From Lachnospiraceae bacterium UBA7093 (GTDB lineage Bacteria > Bacillota > Clostridia > Lachnospirales > Lachnospiraceae), in assembly GCA_002492465.1 (NCBI GenBank), contig DKYT01000010.1, positions 13,615-23,424 of the forward strand: a DNA stretch of 9,810 nt. The letters run 5' to 3'. Of the stretch, positions 1 through 6,136 are shown in pieces. A program made the translations under genes and the position numbers. Within the stretch, counting starts at the first letter, position 1. Every line of letters begins with the position of its first letter. The notes below the pieces were generated by a model that had not been told where the DNA came from, searched no databases, and worked only from the letters and a program-made list of their open reading frames with translations.

Positions 1-504
1 CCCATAATCTCCAAGTGTTCCTGTTACCGGATTCTTGCGGATAATCCCGTCTTCCACTGCCAGTTCAAAACTGGGATTCAATAAGCCATAAAGACCTTTG
101 ATCGTACTGTGTGCCAGTCCTTCATCTGACAATGCGGAAAAGAACGTCCTTACGTGAGATGTCTTAAAATCTACAACACGAATGTTTCCCAAAGTATTTC
201 GTATCCGGTAGTCCCACATACGGATATAATTCTTTTTCGTTCTTTCCTTGATATTCTTTGTTGCCATGTATCGCTCAAACAACGTATTTACAGTCAGCTT
301 CTTGACTGATGCGTCTGTAATAAGCAGATCATCCATATCCTTATTGATCTTCTTTTCCATTTCTCGCAGACTCGCCAGATCAGCTGCATAAACCGAATTA
401 CGCTTTCCGGTAATTTCATCCTTGTAGCGATACTCATAACGTCCATCCGGACGCTGGTATTCACCTGTTTTTAAATTTCTTCCTTTATTATCTTTTCTTG
501 CCAT
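1..504 (-). CDS. int: Tn916-family tyrosine integrase, N-terminal 168 residues (cut by window edge)
   Basis: This would catalyse site-specific integration and excision of the element. Only the first 168 codons are inside the window; the frame is open to base 1, so the C-terminal catalytic domain with the Arg/His/Tyr residues cannot be checked. The start MARKDNKGRNLKTGEYQRPD, followed by GRYEYRYKD, is the AP2-like arm-binding domain seen at the start of Tn916-type integrases (residues about 1-60). Residues about 70-160 (LFERYMATKNIKERTKKNY onward) look like the SAM-like core-binding domain. The ATG at 504-502 is preceded by AAAGGAATG at a suitable distance. The gene follows xis on the same strand after 224 bp and has a candidate promoter of its own. 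In this family int sits at the element's end, so the boundary with the chromosome should lie just left of the window (inference). Confidence 0.93.
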   Translation of the reverse strand, partial: MARKDNKGRNLKTGEYQRPDGRYEYRYKDEITGKRNSVYAADLASLREMEKKINKDMDDLLITDASVKKLTVNTLFERYMATKNIKERTKKNYIRMWDYRIRNTLGNIRVVDFKTSHVRTFFSALSDEGLAHSTIKGLYGLLNPSFELAVEDGIIRKNPVTGTLGDYG

Positions 505-507
505 ATC

Positions 508-548
508 AATCATTCCTTTCACTTCATTTTTCGTTATTCGGAATGATT
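508..548 (-). promoter_or_regulatory. Inverted repeat over the int ribosome binding site
   Basis: A perfect 9-bp inverted repeat, AATCATTCC at 508-516 and GGAATGATT at 540-548, encloses a 23-nt loop immediately upstream of the int ATG. In the int transcript the 3' arm contains the GGA of the only Shine-Dalgarno-like sequence (AAAGGAATG). Folding would therefore hide the ribosome site. It could equally be a protein-binding dyad. The repeat is seen directly; the regulatory role is inferred. Confidence 0.45.
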
Positions 549-593
549 TTTGTCCTGTCGGTATCAGTCATTTACTGTCTGATATCTGCTCAC

Positions 594-622
594 AGATTAA
601 CATAATATTTTATGATTTCCAA
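594..622 (-). promoter_or_regulatory. Candidate int promoter
   Basis: On the minus strand TTGGAA (622-617), a 17-nt spacer and TAATCT (599-594) with an extended TGT just before the -10 resemble a sigma-A promoter. It lies between xis and int, about 90 nt upstream of the int ATG. It would allow int to be expressed without xis, as integration requires. Match to consensus is moderate. Confidence 0.45.
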
Positions 623-728
623 GGGTGGATTCCTGCAAAATGCTAATTTTTATTTGCCTTTTTTACAGGAATACTTTTCACTTTTCATTCCGAAGGAAAG
701 TTGTTGTATTTTATCCTCTCTTCTTTCA

Positions 729-923
729 TTACACTGCCATTGCATCAATATATTTTTTTATCTTATCCACGTTATAAAGAACACGTCTTCCAATAATCAC
801 TCTTGCTTCTGCATAATCTGCAATTTTCTTTGCAGTTACTTCTCCGCAGGATAACATTGCCATTAATCCTTCAATATCTACCGTCAGACGGTTCTCAGCC
901 TTATACTCTGTTGTTTTTCTCAT
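729..923 (-). CDS. xis: Excisionase (Xis), Tn916-like
   Basis: A 64-residue basic protein that should bind the element ends and steer the integrase towards excision. Its size is close to Tn916 Xis (67 residues). The middle, LTVDIEGLMAMLSCGEVTAK, followed by KIADYAEARVIIGRRVLYNVD, has the usual excisionase layout: a recognition-helix segment, then a wing with GRR and a C-terminal helix KIKKYIDAM. It lies directly upstream of the integrase gene on the same strand, as in Tn916/Tn1549-type elements. The ATG at 923 is preceded by a strong AAAGGAGG site. It is probably transcribed from the consensus promoter at 1313-1341 through a long leader. The family call rests on size, motif pattern and position next to int. 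Confidence 0.85.
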   Translation of the reverse strand: MRKTTEYKAENRLTVDIEGLMAMLSCGEVTAKKIADYAEARVIIGRRVLYNVDKIKKYIDAMAV

Positions 924-930
924 GATGCAC

Positions 931-960
931 CTACCTCCTTTCCTCCGTATTCTTCTGCAT
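931..960 (-). other. Possible 9-codon leader ORF overlapping the xis ribosome site
   Basis: A mini-ORF, ATG at 960 to TAG at 931, encodes MQKNTEERR and stops 7 nt before the xis ATG. Its last two sense codons are AGG AGG, which are also the core of the xis Shine-Dalgarno site. GGGAGG lies just before its own ATG, but only about 2 nt away, which is too close to be convincing. It might couple translation into xis, or be the tail of a decayed longer frame. Confidence 0.25.
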
Positions 961-1096
961 CACCTCCCAGACAGCGGTTATGTCCGTTGTCAGTACATCT
1001 ACTTTTTATTTGGACTTCTTACGATGATTTTCCATTCCGTTCAGCGTGTTGGCTTCCATTTGTATATGGCGGTGTCAACGTTACAATTGACCTCTA

Positions 1097-1112
1097 TCAG
1101 AAATCTTTCTGA
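1097..1112. repeat. 16-bp near-palindrome TCAGAAATCTTTCTGA
   Basis: Perfect 7-bp arms around a 2-bp centre, inside the xis leader. The short centre disfavours an RNA hairpin and fits a DNA-binding dyad better. Function unknown. Confidence 0.35.
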
Positions 1113-1275
1113 ATACTGGCAGCTTCTTCTCAAGCATACCAGCCGTTGCCGGAGTATCTTCGGTTTCCACATACTACTCTCTGATACAGCGGTGGAATCC
1201 TGTGTTACCTTTAAGCCCCGAAAGGCACCCATACAGCTCATTTAATTTTCAAGGTTCAACAATCAAAAGTTTTTG

Positions 1276-1297
1276 TAGGTATACATTTTTGTACCTA
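1276..1297. promoter_or_regulatory. Dyad TAGGTA-N10-TACCTA, candidate operator
   Basis: Six-bp arms at 1276-1281 and 1292-1297 lie about 10-30 nt downstream of the expected start of the leftward xis promoter. TTTTTGTA occurs at 1270-1277 and 1286-1293, and again at 1367-1374 between the two divergent promoters. This arrangement fits operators for the neighbouring XRE regulator (inference); a transcript hairpin is the alternative. Confidence 0.45.
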
Positions 1298-1312
1298 TTT
1301 CGATTTAATGCC

Positions 1313-1341
1313 ATTATATCCCCAGTTACTGCTAATGTCAA
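1313..1341 (-). promoter_or_regulatory. Perfect consensus sigma-A promoter towards xis-int
   Basis: On the minus strand TTGACA (1341-1336), exactly 17 nt, then TATAAT (1318-1313). Transcription should start near 1306 and run leftward through the leader into xis and int. A promoter this close to consensus usually needs repression to stay quiet, in keeping with the dyad downstream and the divergent regulator gene. Confidence 0.8.
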
Positions 1342-1384
1342 TAGCACTTCATGCGTTTTAGGTTCTTTTTTGTACTCTTTTTTA

Positions 1385-1412
1385 TTGATTTTCTGCTATC
1401 TTGTGTTATAAT
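1385..1412 (+). promoter_or_regulatory. Promoter of the divergent XRE regulator gene
   Basis: TTGATT (1385-1390), a 16-nt spacer and TATAAT (1407-1412) with an extended TGT at 1404-1406. It reads right into the regulator gene, leaving a leader of about 70 nt. Its -35 box lies 43 bp from that of the leftward promoter, so one DNA-bound regulator could affect both. Confidence 0.7.
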
Positions 1413-1489
1413 ATGGACAAATAGTTATTCATTTCTTGATTTTACTATCTTCTATGGATGTTTATCAGGACTAATGCAGAGGTGACTTT

Positions 1490-2059
1490 ATGAATTTTAA
1501 TCTGAAACTAAAAAAAATCCGGACATTCCGGAAAATGACACAAAAAGAACTGTCAGAGAAGATCGGACTGACCGATCAGCATAGAATTGTACAATATGAA
1601 AAAGGCGTTCGTGTTCCCAAAAAAGATCTGGTCGATAAAATGGCTAAGGCTCTGGATGTCAATCCTTATACCCTCTATGATACCGCTGGACGTGACGCTT
1701 CCGAAATGATGGAACTGCTTTTCTGGCTGGATGAATTTAATCCATCTGCATTGCATCTGTTTCTCCCTAAGAAATTTCCCGGTGAAAAATGCAATGAAGT
1801 AGCAGACACTTCCGTTTACTACCATGACAATGATAACTGGCCTGCCCATGCTCCTGTCTGTATGTGGTTTGACTATGGAGTTCTGAATGATTTTCTGAAA
1901 GAATGGGTAGTTCGAATGGATGAACTGAAATCCGGTGAGATTACCAGAGATGAATATTTTGAGTGGAAAATTAACTGGCCGCAGACTTGTGATGGATGTG
2001 GAAAATATGAGCCTAAGAAGCAATGGCTCTCTGTAAAATCAAAACTCAGTGAAACTTAG
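1490..2059 (+). CDS. XRE-type HTH regulator of the integration module
   Basis: A 189-residue protein with an N-terminal helix-turn-helix of the Cro/C1 type at about residues 5-65: KMTQKELSEKIGLT, then RIVQYEKGVRVPKKDLVDKM and AKALDVNPYTL. The rest (70-189) is an acidic, Trp-rich domain ending in WPQTCDGCGKYEPKKQW; the CDGC at 167-170 could bind metal or may simply be conserved. From memory, proteins with this layout are common beside int/xis in Clostridia ICEs. The ATG at 1490 follows AGAGGTGA at good spacing. Divergent placement from xis-int, with dyads and repeats between the promoters, suggests that it controls excision and itself, probably as a repressor. The gene ends at a strong terminator. 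The role of the C-terminal domain is unknown. Confidence 0.87.
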   Translation: MNFNLKLKKIRTFRKMTQKELSEKIGLTDQHRIVQYEKGVRVPKKDLVDKMAKALDVNPYTLYDTAGRDASEMMELLFWLDEFNPSALHLFLPKKFPGEKCNEVADTSVYYHDNDNWPAHAPVCMWFDYGVLNDFLKEWVVRMDELKSGEITRDEYFEWKINWPQTCDGCGKYEPKKQWLSVKSKLSET

Positions 2060-2072
2060 CAAAACTTAAATT
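2049..2072 (+). repeat. Direct repeat copy A (24 bp, 23/24 identical to copy B)
   Basis: This copy overlaps the last codons and TAG stop of the regulator gene. Within it GAAACTTAG-type units occur twice with a 10-bp period (GAAACTTA, GC, AAAACTTAA). The second copy lies at 2187-2210, 138 bp away, on the other side of the terminator. The single difference is A versus G. Confidence 0.85.
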
Positions 2073-2100
2073 CACTGCATTTTTCCTCTTTGGCAAAAGG

Positions 2101-2146
2101 AAAAGCACTGTAAAACCAATAATCCAACGGTTTTCAGTGCTTTTTT
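2101..2146 (+). terminator. Rho-independent terminator after the regulator gene
   Basis: AAAAGCACTG (2101-2110) pairs with CAGTGCTTTT (2135-2144), and AAAACC (2112-2117) with GGTTTT (2129-2134), with one bulged T and an 11-nt loop. TTTTTT follows at 2141-2146. On the minus strand the stem is followed by TTTTCCTTTT, so it may stop transcription from both sides, including read-through from the cargo operon towards xis-int. Confidence 0.85.
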
Positions 2147-2186
2147 CATGTTTTTCCTATTAAATTTTCCTCAGACACCTATATAA

Positions 2187-2210
2187 GTGAAACTTAGCGA
2201 AACTTAAATT
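2187..2210 (+). repeat. Direct repeat copy B (24 bp)
   Basis: Second copy of the repeat at 2049-2072, again reading AGT GAA ACT TAG, i.e. the same Ser-Glu-Thr-stop end as the regulator gene. It lies 41 bp beyond the terminator and marks the visible transition from the integration module towards the cargo region. It could be a duplicated gene end, a recombination scar or a pair of protein-binding sites. Confidence 0.8.
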
Positions 2211-2277
2211 ATGCCCAATATGGAATATACTTTTTATACCTTGGCGCAGTATCCGGATCCATTACTTTAATATTCAT
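2209..2277 (-). pseudogene. Possible remnant: 22-codon ORF overlapping the end of another frame
   Basis: A minus-strand ORF beginning MNIKVMDPDTAPRYKK (ATG at 2277, TAA at 2209-2211) overlaps the TAA of an upstream frame reading KLAGNRSIVERLRDYEY. Such a stop/start overlap is typical of coupled mobile-element genes, and both peptides look protein-like, but each is far too short for a domain. The short ORF's stop falls on direct repeat B. I do not recognise the parent genes; chance remains possible. Confidence 0.25.
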
Positions 2278-2485
2278 AATCTCTTAATCGTTCTACGATA
2301 GAGCGATTTCCTGCAAGTTTTTATAGGATATGTGTACGAAGCTCTCTATGAGCGTCGCACGCTTCGTTGTGCAGTACCGCATTACAATTTTTCTTTGCCG
2401 TTGTGCGGCAGAATGAAGTTATATTCTTTACTTATATACTATATGGAAAATTTGTAGATTTTATAAAAATTTGAAAAAATAATGA
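2211..2485. other. Gene-poor spacer with small hairpins
   Basis: Between direct repeat B and the cargo terminator I see no convincing gene. Two compact inverted repeats stand out: ACGAAGC (2336-2342) with GCTTCGT (2361-2367) around an 18-nt loop, and TGCCG (2396-2400) with CGGCA (2406-2410) around TTGTG. These could be residual binding or transfer-related structures of the element; nothing shows a function. Confidence 0.4.
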
Positions 2486-2506
2486 GCGATACCGCAGTAT
2501 CGCCCT
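2477..2506 (-). terminator. Terminator of the lantibiotic immunity operon
   Basis: Perfect 7-bp stem GCGATAC (2486-2492) with GTATCGC (2497-2503) around a 4-nt loop. Read leftward, it is followed by TCATTATTTTTTC. It begins 8 nt after the histidine kinase stop codon, so it closes the six-gene operon. Confidence 0.75.
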
Positions 2507-2514
2507 CTAATTTC

Positions 2515-3879
2515 TTAATATGGAATTTTAATTATTACCTGCGCACCACCAGTCTTTTTAGAATTACTTAAAATAAGTTGCCCATTATGTTGTTTGATAA
2601 TGCTGTTTGTGATATAAAGTCCCATACCAAAGTGCATATTAGAAGTTCTGCTTTTATCGCCCATAAAAAATTGTTCTTGCGCATGGTGTATAGCTTCTGA
2701 TGTGAAGCCGGTTCCTTCGTCTGTTATGGATATGTGTAAAAAATGATCTACCTTTTGTGTTGTTACATAAATTGTCCCCTGTGGTGGAGAGTGGTCTAAC
2801 GCATTGCTTATCACGTTCATAATTGCCCGTTCCAACAGTAGCTTATCCGCTTTGAGTGTGCCCAGGTCAACCCCCGTTTCCAGTTGCAGACAAATTCCTT
2901 TGGTAAGGCATAAAGAGCTTGCCTGTGCTTCAATCTGCCCCATATAATCAGCTATATTGAATTTTTCCAAATGAAGCTGATAACCGGCGACTGTCCGGGA
3001 AATGTCAATTAACGCTTTAATATAAATGCCTATCTGTTCGGAGCTTTCAGTGATGTAACCCGCATATAGACGTTGTTCGTCGTCAAGCTCCGTTTCATTT
3101 ATCAAATCAATATTTCCTTGAATGACAGTCAAAGGTGTTTTCAAATCGTGAGCGAATGCTGCAATCTGTTCTCTCTGTAACTGTTCCGCGTTCCATTGCT
3201 TCTCTAAAGATATTTTCAGATTATCTTTCATATTTGCAAAAGAACAAAGTACGTCCTCAAATTCTTTGATTTTTGAATGTCCCACTTCAAAATCAAGATT
3301 TTGTTCTGCTACCTGCCTTGTCGCTTCAAAAAGCGGAGAGAGCTGCGTCCGCATATTTTTTGCAAACTTCGCTATCAATATCACGCATACTGCAATACAG
3401 TTGATTGCTATAAAAATATAAAGCAGAATTTCCGGTGAGGGAAAATACTCATAAAGCCATTCATTTGTAAACTGTGAACCTATGTAATATTGCAGCACTA
3501 CATATTCATTTTTGCGGGTCACAAACAAATACTGTTTGTTGAGGTTTGAATTTATCTTCCCGGATATTGCGTATTCCATAGCCCGGTCCAAATCGTCGCC
3601 CTCTAAGGTCGTTTCCGTCACTTGATAGTTTTTATCCAGCACCAAATATTTACAGCCCATAGGAAGCTGCACATCTGCCAAATCCGGCGTTGCGGCAATA
3701 ACAGGAGCAAGATCTTTTGTGCAGCGTTCTGAATAATCCGCATAGGTAATAAGCCCTGTACTGGTTCCAGCTAAAATAAGACTAAATGGTATTGCCACCG
3801 CACCTATTAGTCCAATCAACAGCATACATAAGAATTTCCAAAAAGACGCTTTCAGTGATGTTGTTTTTTTCATTCCCAT
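2515..3879 (-). CDS. Lantibiotic-sensing-type histidine kinase (LanK/NisK-like)
   Basis: A 454-residue membrane sensor kinase. The sequence shows TM1 (about 15-38), an extracytoplasmic sensor domain (about 40-147), TM2 (about 148-171), a HAMP-like linker (to about 225), the H-box FAHDLKTPLTVIQGN with phospho-accepting His244, an N-box NVISNALDHS (355-364), a G1 box DEGTGF (387-392) and a G2 box GMGLYI (418-423). All catalytic motifs are intact. The start codon overlaps the end of the response regulator gene; ATG at 3879 or at 3873 (an ATGA overlap) are both possible. One medium-sized extracellular domain and position beside LanFEG and a NisI-like lipoprotein point to sensing of a lantibiotic. 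That ligand is inferred from neighbours; the kinase sequence alone shows only family membership. Confidence 0.9.
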   Translation of the reverse strand: MGMKKTTSLKASFWKFLCMLLIGLIGAVAIPFSLILAGTSTGLITYADYSERCTKDLAPVIAATPDLADVQLPMGCKYLVLDKNYQVTETTLEGDDLDRAMEYAISGKINSNLNKQYLFVTRKNEYVVLQYYIGSQFTNEWLYEYFPSPEILLYIFIAINCIAVCVILIAKFAKNMRTQLSPLFEATRQVAEQNLDFEVGHSKIKEFEDVLCSFANMKDNLKISLEKQWNAEQLQREQIAAFAHDLKTPLTVIQGNIDLINETELDDEQRLYAGYITESSEQIGIYIKALIDISRTVAGYQLHLEKFNIADYMGQIEAQASSLCLTKGICLQLETGVDLGTLKADKLLLERAIMNVISNALDHSPPQGTIYVTTQKVDHFLHISITDEGTGFTSEAIHHAQEQFFMGDKSRTSNMHFGMGLYITNSIIKQHNGQLILSNSKKTGGAQVIIKIPY

Positions 3880-4529
3880 TTATACCCAATCCCCCAGACT
3901 GTCGCTATCGGCTGAATATCCAGTTTGTTCAATTTTGACCGGATATTCTTGATATGAGTAGAAATCGTAGAATTATCACTGTCGCCCTCTAAGCTGAAAA
4001 CAGCTTCGTAAATCTGTTCTTTTGAAAATACCTGTCCTTTATTCCTTGCAAGATATTCACAAATCAGATATTCGCTTTTCGTTAAGGCAACAGGCGTGTT
4101 ATCTACCCGTAATTCTTTTGCAGATAAATCAATTTTTATGCGGTCAAAGGTAATTGCGGTATGTCGTTCCCTACGTTCACGCCGTAAGTGGGCGTTTACT
4201 CTCGCCCGCAATTCTGCAATACGAAATGGTTTTGTCAGATAGTCGTCTGCTCCCAGACCAAGCCCAAATGTGATGTCATGCTCCATTGTCTTTGCTGTCA
4301 GAAAAAGAATAGGACAGTCTACAAGGGAACGAATTTTATCACAATAGGAAAAGCCGTCTACATCTGGCATCATAATATCCAGTATAATCAAGTCATATCT
4401 GTTCAGCTTATCAAGCGGTACCTGCGCGGCAGAGGTATAAGCGGTCACGAAATGCCCATCCTTTCTCAGCCCGTTTTTGACAAGCTCTAAAATAGCCCGT
4501 TCATCATCAATCATAAGGATCGCCGCCAT
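3870..4529 (-). CDS. OmpR/PhoB-family response regulator (LanR/NisR-like)
   Basis: A 219-residue two-domain regulator. The receiver domain (about 3-115) has the acidic pair in MIDDE, the phospho-acceptor Asp in LIILDIMMPDVDGF (Asp52 in this numbering), the Thr of LFLTAK and the Lys of LTKPFR. The DNA-binding winged helix (about 125-219) has LTKSEYLICEYLA, the recognition helix region TISTHIKNIRSKL and the terminal IGYKWE wing. I chose the ATG at 4529 rather than an upstream ATG at 4622, because AAAGGAGG lies 7 nt before it and the MAAILMIDDE start is normal for the family. It is translationally coupled to the kinase. An extended -10 promoter lies just upstream, so the pair may be made at a basal level. 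Likely target: the TCT-N8-TCT box in front of lanF. Confidence 0.92.
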   Translation of the reverse strand: MAAILMIDDERAILELVKNGLRKDGHFVTAYTSAAQVPLDKLNRYDLIILDIMMPDVDGFSYCDKIRSLVDCPILFLTAKTMEHDITFGLGLGADDYLTKPFRIAELRARVNAHLRRERRERHTAITFDRIKIDLSAKELRVDNTPVALTKSEYLICEYLARNKGQVFSKEQIYEAVFSLEGDSDNSTISTHIKNIRSKLNKLDIQPIATVWGIGYKWE

Positions 4530-4557
4530 ATTGTTGCCTCCTTTCGTTGTCCTTTTT

Positions 4558-4566
4558 AGTATAGCA
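4558..4566 (-). promoter_or_regulatory. Candidate internal promoter for the regulator/kinase pair
   Basis: On the minus strand TGC-TATACT is an extended -10 element in the 61-bp gap between the lipoprotein gene and the regulator start. No good -35 box is seen at 16-18 nt and no TCT-N8-TCT box is present. It would give regulator-independent expression of the sensor pair. Confidence 0.45.
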
Positions 4567-4590
4567 CAAGCTCCAAGGGCAGGAAAGTTG

Positions 4591-5406
4591 TCATTGTCGC
4601 TTTGCAATATAGTAGTTATCATTTACATTGACCGCAACCGCTTCCGCTTTATCGGTTCCGTAAATCTCATAGACATCTGTGTAAAACCAAGACTCTCGCC
4701 CCTGTCCGGCATTTTCCCCGTACCAGTCAATCTTGCTTAAATCTTCTTTTGACAAAGGGATTTTCGTTTCTGTATCGAATGTAACACTTTCAGCGAGAAT
4801 ATCAATGTAGCTGCCTAATTCATCATCTGATACCATATCAGACGTTACTTGATAAACCGTCCCGCCCCAAAGAAGCTGTGTCGCATTTTCTGGATTGACT
4901 TCAAAGCTGTCATTTATAGATTCTTCTGTTTTCTTAAAATCAAAAACAGTATCGCTATCTTTGACATTTTCACTGATAACAGCTTTATGATACCCTCCGT
5001 TTACATCTACAATAAGATAATCGTCTGCGTTAGGAGCCGCATATACATTGAGAAAAGGAATAATGTAAGCGGCTTCTGGTGCTTTCTCCGCCAAATCCGC
5101 TAAGGATTGAAAAGTTGCCGGTTCAACATTTTCTTGCAGCAATATTTTTCCGTTCTCGTCTATGGCGGCAAGCTGCCGGATATATCCAATCCATTCTCCA
5201 AGCCCGCCATTTGATACGGTATCTGCCAAAATGGTGTAATCGTTACCTTTATAGGAAAAACGTGTTACATTTTCCGTATTCAAATAGCATTGTTCCTTGT
5301 CACTGGAATATTCTTCGATTCTGTCCTGTAAAGTACAGCCAGCAAGAGCCACACAAACGATAAAGGTAAACAGCAGAAGTAGCATTATTTTTTTGCTTTT
5401 ATTCAT
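4591..5406 (-). CDS. NisI/SpaI-like lantibiotic immunity lipoprotein (LanI)
   Basis: A 271-residue lipoprotein that should sit on the outer membrane face and bind a lantibiotic before it reaches lipid II. The signal peptide (1-23) ends in the lipobox VALAGC with lipidated Cys24. The mature part has two related halves: 49-142 (FSYKGNDYTILADTV, LGEWIGYIRQLA, YLIVDVNGGYHKA) and 178-269 (LLWGGTVYQVTSDMVSDDE, LGSYIDILAES, AVAVNVNDNYYIAKR). From memory, NisI has the same two-half plan, a similar size (about 245) and a closely similar segment around VSDEELGEYQDVLAE, so this is a strong family resemblance rather than just a positional guess. The ATG overlaps the end of lanG by 8 nt, after GGGAGGG. 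The gene lies between FEG and RK, unlike nisI in the nisin cluster. Confidence 0.85.
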   Translation of the reverse strand: MNKSKKIMLLLLFTFIVCVALAGCTLQDRIEEYSSDKEQCYLNTENVTRFSYKGNDYTILADTVSNGGLGEWIGYIRQLAAIDENGKILLQENVEPATFQSLADLAEKAPEAAYIIPFLNVYAAPNADDYLIVDVNGGYHKAVISENVKDSDTVFDFKKTEESINDSFEVNPENATQLLWGGTVYQVTSDMVSDDELGSYIDILAESVTFDTETKIPLSKEDLSKIDWYGENAGQGRESWFYTDVYEIYGTDKAEAVAVNVNDNYYIAKRQ

Positions 5407-6130
5407 AATTTTTTCGTCCCTCCCAATGAGAAAACCATAATAAGGTCAGCAATAAGCCGCCTGTCGTTAATGCTGCAATCCATATTTTTTCTGTTCCATA
5501 GTTGAAAATTTGTCGGCTCAAAATATCCTGTACCCAATTCATAGACCATGCAAAGGGGATATACCGGGCTACACCTTTCAGCTCAATATTGCTATATAAG
5601 ATACATTGCAGACTTTCAAACACGCCCCAAAACAGGGATAACCCTAATCCAAATTTAAAGCTAAGGAACAGGTGCAAGATGTATATTATAAAATTACAAA
5701 AGGCCATCCCGGCGGCGGCTCCAATGAGCATTCCGAGTTGCACTGTATCAGCCATTCCCAAAAGATGTATGCCAATCACAAATAACAGGAACAGAAAGAA
5801 CAAGGCAAATACCCCCGAACCATAAAGATAAGTTAATTTTGCAAGCATATTTTTGTGTCTGTTTGGTACAGCAAGAAGCGTTTGGAAGTGTGAAGCCTTT
5901 TCTTCCAGTGCAACGTTCAGACCAACAATAACGCTTATCAACACCGGAAAAAACGTTGTCGTAATTTCCAATATCATTTTGAGCTTTTTACTGTCTGCGG
6001 TGCTGGCATACTGGGAATAGTAAGCAAGAAATAACAATGCCCCCATAACGGGTACACAAAAATGAATAGCCCAAAACGATGTATGCTTCGTTTTTTCCTG
6101 TTCAGAACGAAGCGCATAAATAAAACCCAT
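5399..6130 (-). CDS. Lantibiotic immunity ABC transporter permease (LanG-type)
   Basis: A 243-residue ABC-2-type membrane subunit with about six hydrophobic segments (about 23-39, 58-74, 104-126, 131-153, 157-175, 216-232). A cytoplasmic loop after the second segment (LEEKASHFQTLLAVPNRHKN) is typical of this class, where E/G subunits recycle and couple to the ATPase. With LanE and LanF it would expel lantibiotic molecules from the membrane to the outside. Its ATG follows GGGAGG and comes 6 nt after the lanE stop codon, and its end overlaps the lipoprotein gene. Third place in the operon and size match LanG/MutG proteins; E versus G assignment is by order and similarity of pattern. Confidence 0.85.
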   Translation of the reverse strand: MGFIYALRSEQEKTKHTSFWAIHFCVPVMGALLFLAYYSQYASTADSKKLKMILEITTTFFPVLISVIVGLNVALEEKASHFQTLLAVPNRHKNMLAKLTYLYGSGVFALFFLFLLFVIGIHLLGMADTVQLGMLIGAAAGMAFCNFIIYILHLFLSFKFGLGLSLFWGVFESLQCILYSNIELKGVARYIPFAWSMNWVQDILSRQIFNYGTEKIWIAALTTGGLLLTLLWFSHWEGRKNYE

Positions 6131-6136
6131 TTCTGT

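Larger units (their letters stand above)
924..1306 (-). other. Long xis leader without a confident gene
   Basis: About 380 bp between the xis start and the presumed transcription start. An open frame of 66 codons (1241-1041) exists but lacks a ribosome site and has unusual, Arg/Cys/Trp-rich composition. Another minus-strand frame gives protein-like stretches (KKLPVFRKISDRGQL, MEANTLNGMENHRKKSK, KVDVLTTDITAVWEVMQK) broken by in-frame TAG, TAA, TGA and TAA codons. This could be a decayed small gene or chance. Two possible RNA/DNA structures are visible: arms at 1162-1170/1192-1200 (one mismatch) and a 16-bp near-palindrome at 1097-1112. Confidence 0.4.

Noticed and set aside
1041..1241. 66-codon minus-strand ORF in the xis leader
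   Set aside because: No ribosome site and odd Cys/Trp/Arg-rich composition; covered as part of the leader instead of being called a gene.
922..1411. Plus-strand ORFs opposite the xis leader
   Set aside because: They are antisense to the leader or cross both divergent promoters, lack ribosome sites and resemble no protein family.
1553..2023. 156-codon ORF antisense to the XRE regulator
   Set aside because: Mirror frame of a well-supported gene; hydrophobic composition is the expected shadow.
2237..2503. Three GCAGTA(T/C)C-like motifs in the spacer
   Set aside because: Short, unevenly spaced and partly inside the terminator stem; likely chance.
4530..4622. 31-codon N-terminal extension of the response regulator
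   Set aside because: It runs into the end of the lipoprotein gene, has no ribosome site, and the receiver domain starts normally at ATG 4529 behind AAAGGAGG.
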